From positions 9,220 to 73,219 of the forward strand of contig NZ_JNZO01000038.1 of NCBI RefSeq assembly GCF_000717595.1: 64,000 nucleotides of DNA, in the 5' to 3' direction. The notes beneath the pieces were generated by a model that worked only from the letters and a program-made list of their open reading frames with translations, had not been told where the DNA came from and ran no database searches. The position numbers were made by a program, and so were the translations under genes. Source of the DNA: Streptomyces flavochromogenes (GTDB taxonomy: Bacteria > Actinomycetota > Actinomycetes > Streptomycetales > Streptomycetaceae). Positions 8,782 through 15,873 of the stretch are shown one piece after another. Within the stretch, counting starts at the first letter, position 1. Every line of letters begins with the position of its first letter.

Positions 8782-11493
8782 GTGGCCGAGACAGCATCGA
8801 AGAACCCCGCAGACACCCGCCCCCGCCTGCTCCTCATGGACGGGCACTCGCTCGCGTACCGGGCGTTCTTCGCGCTGCCCGCGGAGAACTTCACCACCGC
8901 GACCGGACAGCCGACGAACGCGATCTACGGGTTCGCCTCGATGCTGGCGAACACGCTGCGCGACGAGGCGCCCACGCACTTCGCGGTCGCCTTCGACGTG
9001 TCCCGCAAGACCTGGCGGTCCGAGGAGTTCCCGGAGTACAAGGCGAACCGCTCCAAGACGCCCGACGAGTTCAAGGGGCAGGTCGAGCTGATCGGCGAGC
9101 TCCTCGACGCGATGAACGCGCCGCGGTTCGCCGTCGACGGCTTCGAGGCCGACGACGTCATCGCGACCCTCGCCACCCAGGCCGAGGCCGCCGGCTTCGA
9201 GGTCCTGATCGTCACCGGCGACCGGGACTCCTTCCAGCTGGTCTCCGACCACACCACCGTGCTCTACCCGACCAAGGGCGTCTCCGAGCTCACCCGCTTC
9301 ACCCCGGAGAAGGTCCAGGAGAAGTACGGCCTCACGCCCTCGCAGTACCCCGACTTCGCGGCCCTGCGCGGCGACCCGTCGGACAACCTGCCCGGCATCC
9401 CCGGCGTCGGAGAGAAGACCGCCGCCAAGTGGATCAACCAGTTCGGCTCCTTCGACGAGCTCGTCGAGCGCGCCGAGGAGGTCAAGGGCAAGGCCGGGCA
9501 GAACTTCCGCGACCACCTGGAGTCGGTCAAGCTCAACCGCCGCCTGACCGCGATGGTCACGGACGTCGAGCTGCCCAAGGGCGTCACCGACCTCGCCCGC
9601 GAGCCGTACGACCGCGGGGCGGTCGCCCTCGTCCTCGACACCCTGGAGATCCGCAACCCCTCGCTGCGCGAGCGGCTCCTCGCCGTCGACCCGGGCGCCG
9701 CCGAGGACACCGCCCCGGCCCCCGAGGCGGGCGTCGAGATCGACGGCACCGTCCTCGGCGCCGGCGAGCTCGCCCCCTGGCTCGCCGAGCACGGCACCGA
9801 ACCCCTCGGCATCGCCACCGTCGACACCTGGGCCCTGGGCACGGGGAACGTCGGCGAGATCGCCCTCGCCGCCGCCGGCGGCGCCGCCGCGTGGTTCGAG
9901 CCGAGCGCGCTCGACGAGGCCGACGAGCAGGCCTGGGCCGCCTGGATCGCCGACCCCGACCGGCCGAAGGCCATGCACAACGCCAAGAGCGCCATGCGGG
10001 TCTTCCCCGAGCACGGCTGGAGCATCGCGGGCGTCACCATGGACACCGCCCTCGCCGCCTACCTCGTGAAGCCCGGCCGGCGCTCCTTCGCGCTCGACGC
10101 GCTCTCCGTCGAGTACCTCCACCGCGAGCTCGCCCCCGCGGCCGCGGCCGACGGCCAGCTCGCCTTCGGCGCCGACGACACCGCCGAGGCCGAGGCCCTC
10201 ATGACCCAGGCGCGAGCCGTCCTCGACCTCGCCGTTGCCTTCGAGGAGAAGCTCGGCGAGGTCGGCGCCCGCGAGCTCCTCCACGACGTCGAGCTGCCCA
10301 CCTCCGCCCTCCTCGCCCGCCTGGAGCGGCACGGCATCGCCGCCGACCGCGACCACCTGGAGGCCATGGAGCAGCAGTTCGCCGGCGCGGTGCAGCAGGC
10401 CGTGAAGGAGGCGCACGCCTCCGTCGGCCACGAGTTCAACCTCGGCTCGCCCAAGCAGCTCCAGGAGGTCTTCTTCGGCGAGCTGAACCTGCCGAAGACC
10501 AAGAAGACCAAGACCGGGTACACCACGGACGCCGACGCGCTCGCCTGGCTGGCCGGCCAGACCGACCACGACCTGCCCGTGATCATGCTCCGGCACCGCG
10601 AGCAGGCCCGGCTGCGCTCCACCGTCGAGGGCCTGATCAAGACGATCGCCGCCGACGGGCGCATCCACACCACCTTCAGCCAGACGGTGGCCGCCACCGG
10701 GCGCCTCTCCTCCACCGACCCCAACCTGCAGAACGTGCCGGTACGGACGGACGAGGGCCGCGCCATCCGGCACGGCTTCGTCGTCGGAGAGGGCTTCGAG
10801 GCCCTCATGACCGCCGACTACAGCCAGATCGAGCTCCGCGTCATGGCCCACCTCTCCGAGGACGAGGGACTCATCGAGGCCTTCACCTCCGGCGAGGACC
10901 TCCACACCACCGTCGCCTCCCAGGTCTTCTCCGTCGAGCGGTCCGCCGTCGACGCCGAGATGCGCCGCAAGATCAAGGCCATGTCGTACGGCCTTGCCTA
11001 CGGCCTCTCCGCCTTCGGCCTCTCGCAGCAGCTGAACATCGACCCGGGCGAGGCCCGCGGCCTGATGGACACCTACTTCGAGCGCTTCGGCGGGGTGCGG
11101 GACTATCTGCGCCGGGTCGTCGACGAGGCCCGCGCCACCGGCTACACCGAGACCATGCTCGGCCGCCGGCGCTACCTGCCCGACCTGAACAGCGACAACC
11201 GCCAGCGGCGCGAGGCCGCCGAGCGGATGGCGCTCAACGCCCCGATCCAGGGCACGGCGGCCGACATCGTGAAGGTCGCCATGCTGGGCGTCGACCGGGC
11301 GCTCACCGAGGCGGGTCTCGCCTCCCGGATGCTCCTCCAGGTCCACGACGAAATCGTGCTCGAACTCGCCCCCGGCGAGCGCGAGCAGGTCGAGGCCCTG
11401 GTCCGCGAACAGATGTCGGCCGCAGCCGACCTGCGCGCCCCCCTGGACGTCTCGGTAGGCGTGGGCCACGACTGGGACTCGGCGGCGCACTGA
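8782..11493 (+). CDS. polA: DNA polymerase I
   Basis: 903 residues from GTG at 8782 (VAETASKNPADTRPRLLLMDGHSLAYR). The N-terminal 5'-3' exonuclease domain (to about 300) has FEADDVIATLA and GDRDSFQLV metal-site motifs and the GIPGVGEKTA helix-hairpin-helix. The middle domain has the 3'-5' exonuclease fold but no DxE at Exo I (LGIATVDTWAL instead), so proofreading is probably lost, as in other actinobacterial Pol I. The polymerase domain has motif A DYSQIELRVMAHLS, motif B RRKIKAMSYGLAYG and motif C QVHDEIVLE. It fills gaps in excision repair and replaces Okazaki primers. The -10 sequence 6 bp upstream suggests a leaderless mRNA under damage control. Convergent with the DUF4184 gene. Confidence 0.96.
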   Translation: MAETASKNPADTRPRLLLMDGHSLAYRAFFALPAENFTTATGQPTNAIYGFASMLANTLRDEAPTHFAVAFDVSRKTWRSEEFPEYKANRSKTPDEFKGQVELIGELLDAMNAPRFAVDGFEADDVIATLATQAEAAGFEVLIVTGDRDSFQLVSDHTTVLYPTKGVSELTRFTPEKVQEKYGLTPSQYPDFAALRGDPSDNLPGIPGVGEKTAAKWINQFGSFDELVERAEEVKGKAGQNFRDHLESVKLNRRLTAMVTDVELPKGVTDLAREPYDRGAVALVLDTLEIRNPSLRERLLAVDPGAAEDTAPAPEAGVEIDGTVLGAGELAPWLAEHGTEPLGIATVDTWALGTGNVGEIALAAAGGAAAWFEPSALDEADEQAWAAWIADPDRPKAMHNAKSAMRVFPEHGWSIAGVTMDTALAAYLVKPGRRSFALDALSVEYLHRELAPAAAADGQLAFGADDTAEAEALMTQARAVLDLAVAFEEKLGEVGARELLHDVELPTSALLARLERHGIAADRDHLEAMEQQFAGAVQQAVKEAHASVGHEFNLGSPKQLQEVFFGELNLPKTKKTKTGYTTDADALAWLAGQTDHDLPVIMLRHREQARLRSTVEGLIKTIAADGRIHTTFSQTVAATGRLSSTDPNLQNVPVRTDEGRAIRHGFVVGEGFEALMTADYSQIELRVMAHLSEDEGLIEAFTSGEDLHTTVASQVFSVERSAVDAEMRRKIKAMSYGLAYGLSAFGLSQQLNIDPGEARGLMDTYFERFGGVRDYLRRVVDEARATGYTETMLGRRRYLPDLNSDNRQRREAAERMALNAPIQGTAADIVKVAMLGVDRALTEAGLASRMLLQVHDEIVLELAPGEREQVEALVREQMSAAADLRAPLDVSVGVGHDWDSAAH

Positions 11494-11500
11494 CGCACCA

Positions 11501-11530
11501 CGGCAGGGGGCGCCACGGCGCCCCCTGCCG
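11501..11530. terminator. Bidirectional terminator between polA and DUF4184 gene
   Basis: Perfect 13-bp stem CGGCAGGGGGCGC / GCGCCCCCTGCCG with a 4-nt loop CACG, placed between two convergent stops, so it can serve both. Confidence 0.88.
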
Positions 11531-11539
11531 GTCCTGGGC

Positions 11540-12433
11540 TCAGGCGCCCGACTCCACATCGCACGTGCGGCGGTCCTCTCCCCGCGGCGCCGGGGGAGGG
11601 GTGGCCGGATCCTTCGGCGCCGCGGTGGGCGACGATCCCAGGAACCGTGCCCCCGCCCCGTACAGCACGAGCCCGACGGCGAGCCCCGCACCGGCCCCGA
11701 AGCAGGCCGTCGGAATGACGTCCAGCGGCGTCTCGATCCGGGCCCAGCCCCAGTACGCGGCCCAGCGCAGCACCCGGTGGGCCATCCCGGCGAGGACGCA
11801 GCCGCCGATGAGTCCGGCCGCGAGCAGCCGCCCGCGTCGGCCCGGGACCCGTACCCCGGCCGGCAGCTCCACGCCCGCGGCGGAGCGGAGCGCCCGCGCC
11901 GTGAACCAGACCAGGATCCCGAGCGCCAGCGCCGAACCCCCGTACTGCGCATAGAGATAGACGGGGAACCCGGCCACGATGTCACCGAGGAACGGGATCG
12001 TCCGGGTCCCCCAGCGGTCGAGATGGGTGAAGGAGTCCCACACGACATGGGTCGTCGAGCCGACGACGGCGGAGAGCCCGAACCACCCGGCGAGCAGGGC
12101 CGGGTGCCGGTCGCGCCAGACATCGCCCCGGACGAACCCGTACACCCGCCCGCGCCACCCGGCGGGCAGCAGCGCGACGAGCGGCTCACGAACGGTCAGC
12201 CACAGGGTCACCAGCACTCCGGTGATCAGGACGTCGGCCGTGACGATCCCGACGGGGGAGTGGGTGACGTCCCCGAAGACCATCGCACCGGGAAAGGCCG
12301 TCGCCGCGAAATAGGTCATGTCGGGCGCGAAGGAGCCCGCGACGAGAGCGGACGCGACCAGCGGTCCGCGCGCGGTCCCGGTCCGCCGCAGTCCGGGCAG
12401 CACGGCAGCGGCATGGCTCAGCGTGAACGGCAA
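11540..12433 (-). CDS. DUF4184 family membrane protein
   Basis: 297 residues from TTG at 12433 (LPFTLSHAAAVLPGLRR), with GGGGGAAGA about 5 bp upstream; the opening PFTLSHAAAVLP is the family's usual N-terminus, which favours this start over an ATG at 12478. Four to six hydrophobic segments are visible, with conserved polar groups within or near membrane (SFAPDMTYFA, THSPVGI, STTHVVWDSFTH, DRWG). The pattern of His and Asp in membrane-border loops recalls metal-dependent membrane hydrolases, but no function is established. C-terminus is Pro/Ala-rich and cytoplasmic-looking. Convergent with polA; divergent from the transglycosylase gene. Confidence 0.8.
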   Translation of the reverse strand: MPFTLSHAAAVLPGLRRTGTARGPLVASALVAGSFAPDMTYFAATAFPGAMVFGDVTHSPVGIVTADVLITGVLVTLWLTVREPLVALLPAGWRGRVYGFVRGDVWRDRHPALLAGWFGLSAVVGSTTHVVWDSFTHLDRWGTRTIPFLGDIVAGFPVYLYAQYGGSALALGILVWFTARALRSAAGVELPAGVRVPGRRGRLLAAGLIGGCVLAGMAHRVLRWAAYWGWARIETPLDVIPTACFGAGAGLAVGLVLYGAGARFLGSSPTAAPKDPATPPPAPRGEDRRTCDVESGA

Positions 12434-12692
12434 CGGGTCTTCCCCCAGGTTCCGGTGACGACGGCCGCAGTACATCATCGGCCGCAGTGCAAGAGGTGTT
12501 CGACCCTCCGGCCGGTTCCCGCTCCGGTCGCTCTCCGTGTCCGGCGGGGGAGGTCGTCAGGCGGCCGAGAGGTGGCGAAAGCGTGAAACACGGTCAGGCG
12601 CCGGTGCCCGGCGGACCGGAGTTGGCATAGGGTCGCCAGAGGTCTCGCGCGGGGAGCGCGGGACCTCAGTCGAGGGGGAAGGGACCACGGAC

Positions 12693-14501
12693 ATGTCAGC
12701 GCACTTGGGCCGCAGGCTGCGCAAGGGGGCCACCAGCGGTGCGGTGGTGGCTGCGGCGGTCGCCGCGCTCGCCGCCTCACAGGCGCCGGAGATGACCCCA
12801 CCGCCCACCGACAACGCCGGCGGGGACCGGGCCATCGGCGCCGGGGACACCGCGTCGCCGTCCGGCGACGGCTCCGCCACCGGCAACTCGCCGTACTACA
12901 CGGAACTGCCGTCGCTGAACACGCCGAACAAGCCCGGGGTGCCGCCCGTCCAGCTGCCGGTGATCACCGGGCCCGCCCAGGCCGGCATACCCGCGTCCGT
13001 GCTCGCCGCCTATCAGCGCGCCGAGCAGTCGATCCGTTCGACCGCCCCCGGCTGCAACCTGCCCTGGCAGCTCCTCGCCGGCATCGGCAAGGTCGAGTCC
13101 GGACAGGCGAGCGGCGGTCGGGTCGACGCCAACGGAACGACGCTGAAGCCGATCGTCGGCCCTGCCCTCAACGGCAACGGATTCGCCGAAATCACCGACA
13201 CCGACGACGGCGTCTATGACGGTGACAGGACCCACGACCGCGCCGTCGGCCCGATGCAGTTCATCCCGTCCACCTGGGCCACCTGGGGCCAGGACGCGAA
13301 CAGCGACGGGAAGAAGGACCCCAACAACATCTACGACGCCGCGCAGGCCGCCGGTCTCTATCTCTGCGCCAACGACCGCAACCTCGCGCTCAAGGCCGAC
13401 CTCGACCGCGCGATCCTCAGCTACAACCGCTCGACGGAGTACCTGAACACGGTCATCTCGTGGTTCGAGTACTACCAGCGCGGCACCCACCAGGTCCCGG
13501 ACGGCACGGGTGTGCTGCCGGTCGACCGCAGCGACGGCCGGGGTCAGGGCAACCGCCCCCTCCCCACCTCGCCTCTCACGCCGGCCCCGACGACCCCCGG
13601 CCCGAAGCCGTCCGAGACGGGCGGGCCGAAGCCCGGTCCGACGAAGCCGGGCGGGCCTTCGGAGGTCACCACGCCGCCGACGAAGCCCACCCCGCCGGTG
13701 AAGCCCCCGGTCACGCCGCCGACGAAGCCGCCCGTACCGCCGGTCGTGCCGCCGGCCGTCAAGGTCGCGCGCCTCGCGGTCGTCTCCTCCGGTCCCCTCA
13801 CCGCGACCACCGAGAGCGCCTTCGCCAAGGCCCCGACGGTCGCGGCGCTCGACGCCGCGGGCGCGCCGATCACCGGTGTGAGCATCCGCTTCGAGATCAC
13901 CGGCACCACCGACACCCGCTTCTCCGGCGGCGCGACGACCGCGACCGTCACCACGGGCTCGGCCGGTATCGCCGCCGCCCCCACCCTGCGGGCGGGCGAG
14001 AAGACCGGGTCGTTCACGGTCAAGGCCACCGTCGTGGGCCGAGGCATGGACGCGACCGTGTTCAACGCGACCGTCACCGAACGACAGGCGGACGCCCTCG
14101 CCCGGGTCGGCGGCGACCCGCTGTCGGCGACCACCGGCACCACCTTCGGCCAGTCCGTGCAGGTGAAGGCCACCGACAAGGGCGCGCTCGCCCCGGGCGT
14201 GCTCGTCACGGCCGTGATCGCGGACTCCACGGGCACCAAGGAGAGCGTCGACGGCCCGTCCTTCAAGGACGGGGTCCGTACGCTCGTCCTGAAGACGGAC
14301 GGGAACGGCCTGATCTCCCTGCCGGCGATCCTCGCGGGCGACAAGGCCGGCGAGTACGTGCTCCGCCTCACCGCTCCCGGAGGCGGCGTCACGGAGATCA
14401 AGCTGACGGTCGACGCGCCCACCGCGACCCCGAGCCCGACCCCGGAGCCGACCTCCTCCGGCACCGGCTCGCCCGAGGCCTCCCCCTCGCCCTCGGCCTG
14501 A
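12693..14501 (+). CDS. Secreted lytic murein transglycosylase with Ig-like repeats
   Basis: 602 residues from ATG at 12693 (MSAHLGRRLRKGATSG). An N-terminal signal or anchor segment (VVAAAVAALAAS) is followed by an SLT/lysozyme-like catalytic domain at about 95-270: GIGKVESGQASGG carries the catalytic Glu, RAVGPMQFIPSTWATWG is the conserved substrate-cleft motif and NIYDAAQAAGLYLC follows. A Pro/Thr/Lys linker of about 80 residues (PTKPTPPVKPPV) leads to two tandem invasin-like Ig domains of about 110 residues each (VTTGSAGIAAAPTLRAGEKTG; its second copy has GNGLISLPAILAGDKAGEY). It would cut glycan strands of peptidoglycan outside the cell; the repeats may bind the wall. Monocistronic, with its own terminator at 14530. 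Confidence 0.88.
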   Translation: MSAHLGRRLRKGATSGAVVAAAVAALAASQAPEMTPPPTDNAGGDRAIGAGDTASPSGDGSATGNSPYYTELPSLNTPNKPGVPPVQLPVITGPAQAGIPASVLAAYQRAEQSIRSTAPGCNLPWQLLAGIGKVESGQASGGRVDANGTTLKPIVGPALNGNGFAEITDTDDGVYDGDRTHDRAVGPMQFIPSTWATWGQDANSDGKKDPNNIYDAAQAAGLYLCANDRNLALKADLDRAILSYNRSTEYLNTVISWFEYYQRGTHQVPDGTGVLPVDRSDGRGQGNRPLPTSPLTPAPTTPGPKPSETGGPKPGPTKPGGPSEVTTPPTKPTPPVKPPVTPPTKPPVPPVVPPAVKVARLAVVSSGPLTATTESAFAKAPTVAALDAAGAPITGVSIRFEITGTTDTRFSGGATTATVTTGSAGIAAAPTLRAGEKTGSFTVKATVVGRGMDATVFNATVTERQADALARVGGDPLSATTGTTFGQSVQVKATDKGALAPGVLVTAVIADSTGTKESVDGPSFKDGVRTLVLKTDGNGLISLPAILAGDKAGEYVLRLTAPGGGVTEIKLTVDAPTATPSPTPEPTSSGTGSPEASPSPSA

Positions 14502-14529
14502 CCCGCCCGCGCATCCCTCTCCTCCCCAC

Positions 14530-14568
14530 GCGCCGCTCCGCCGCCCCCACCGGGCGGGGGAGCGGCGC
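14530..14568 (+). terminator. Terminator after the transglycosylase gene
   Basis: Outer 9-bp stem GCGCCGCTC / GAGCGGCGC with an inner CCGCCC / GGGCGG stem, 28 bp after the stop. Confidence 0.8.
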
Positions 14569-14730
14569 TTCGCGTTCCCCGGGCGGGTGGGCGGTCCTCC
14601 GGGCGCCGGAGCGCGCGAGCGGCATCGGGATCCCCGGGCAGGGCGGTGCAACGTGTTCTCATCTCGCGGTCGCGTTGCTACGGTGCCCCCGCCCTGACGA
14701 CCTATCAGATCGCACCCCGGGAGGCCGACC

Positions 14731-14871
14731 ATGCGTGCCCTCGTCGCCGCCGCCATCGGACTCGCCCCAGTCCTCCTCTTCATCCTCCTCGTCTCCGTGG
14801 TCGATCTGCCGCCCGACGGGCCCACCTCGCCCAAGCCCCTGCTGACCGCCGACCCCGGCCCCAAGAAGTAG
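14731..14871 (+). CDS. 46-residue single-pass membrane peptide
   Basis: ATG at 14731 with GGAGG 6 bp upstream; TAG at 14869-14871. The sequence starts MRALVAAAIGLAPVLLFILL, has one hydrophobic helix of about 22 residues, then a Pro-rich tail DGPTSPKPLLTADPGPKK. It ends 9 bp before the GTG of the DUF3068 gene, so the two look like one operon. I recall similar short Streptomyces proteins annotated as the SPW_0924 family, next to DUF3068 genes; this match is from memory. Too short for standard gene calls, but the ribosome site, codon bias and fixed position support it. Function unknown. Confidence 0.75.
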   Translation: MRALVAAAIGLAPVLLFILLVSVVDLPPDGPTSPKPLLTADPGPKK

Positions 14872-14880
14872 GGGGCGACC

Positions 14881-15873
14881 GTGCGCCGCCGAGCCAGCCT
14901 CGTCCTCCTCGCCCTCGCCGTCTTCTGCGTCGCGATGGCCCCGACCCTGCGCTGGTACGCCTTCCCCCGCCTGGCGAAGATCCCGCCGAACCAGTACCAG
15001 GAGACCGTCCTGGAGGCACAGCCCGCGACCCTGCTCAACTACTCCACGCTCAAGGCGGAGAAGGTCGACAAGATCACGATCATCCAGACCCTCAAGGGCA
15101 ACGTGGAGGAGTCGCGGCGCATCGAACGCGACGCCGGGCGCGACGTCGTCGTCTGGGACGCCCTCGCCTACATCACGGGCCCCGACGGAAAGATGGTCTC
15201 CCAGGTCCCCGAGCGGTACATCTTCGACGCCCACACCCAGGACCCCGTCAACGCCACCGGCGAATCCGTCGACGGCGACCCGGTCCGGCGCGAGGGCATC
15301 GAGTTCAAATGGCCCTTCCTCACCGAGAAGCGGGACTACCAGTACTTCGACGCCCAGACCCGCACCTCGTCCCCCATCCACTACAAGGGCACCCGCACCT
15401 TCCGGGGCATGGAGGTCTACTACTTCGAGCAGACCATCCCCTGGACCAAGGTCCCCATGCCCAAATCCATGCCGGTCAAGATCCCCCCGGAGGTCATCGC
15501 CGAATCCGGACTCACCCGCTGGTACACCACCAAGCGGATGTTCTGGATCGAGCCCGTCACCGGCGCCCCCGTCAACGGCGAGGAGATCCACAAGGAGGAG
15601 CTCCGCAACGCCAGGGCGCTGATGGGCGTCGACACCCTCACCGTCTTCGAGGGCCATGTGAAGATGCGCGAGGACTACATCGAGAGCGTCGGCGAGATGG
15701 TCGCCTCCAACCGCCTCACGGTCCTCCTGCTCGTCTCCTACGTCCCCTGGAGCCTGACCTTCCTCGCACTGCTCCTCCTCGCCCTCGCGCTCTGGCTGGA
15801 GGCCCGCTCCCGCCGCCCGGCACCGGAACCCGCCGCCCCGCTCACCCCTCCCGTCTCAGCCGCGCGCTCGTGA
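14881..15873 (+). CDS. DUF3068 (PorA family) membrane-anchored protein
   Basis: 330 residues from GTG at 14881. A transmembrane segment at the N-terminus (LVLLALAVFCVAMAPTLRW) and one near the C-terminus (LTFLALLLLALALWLEA) enclose an extracytoplasmic domain rich in beta structure with the family phrases TLLNYSTLKAE, PVNATGESVDG and RRMFW-like KRMFWIEPVTG. DUF3068 proteins are actinobacterial and were grouped with PorA; their role is not known. It follows the 46-residue peptide by 9 bp. Its 3' end overlaps the convergent hrpB gene by 32 bp. Confidence 0.85.
   Translation: MRRRASLVLLALAVFCVAMAPTLRWYAFPRLAKIPPNQYQETVLEAQPATLLNYSTLKAEKVDKITIIQTLKGNVEESRRIERDAGRDVVVWDALAYITGPDGKMVSQVPERYIFDAHTQDPVNATGESVDGDPVRREGIEFKWPFLTEKRDYQYFDAQTRTSSPIHYKGTRTFRGMEVYYFEQTIPWTKVPMPKSMPVKIPPEVIAESGLTRWYTTKRMFWIEPVTGAPVNGEEIHKEELRNARALMGVDTLTVFEGHVKMREDYIESVGEMVASNRLTVLLLVSYVPWSLTFLALLLLALALWLEARSRRPAPEPAAPLTPPVSAARS

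Noticed and set aside
8650..12189. Extension of the molybdopterin oxidoreductase frame far upstream across polA
   Set aside because: polA is a certain gene on the other strand; ATG 8649 has a ribosome site and gives the usual family length.
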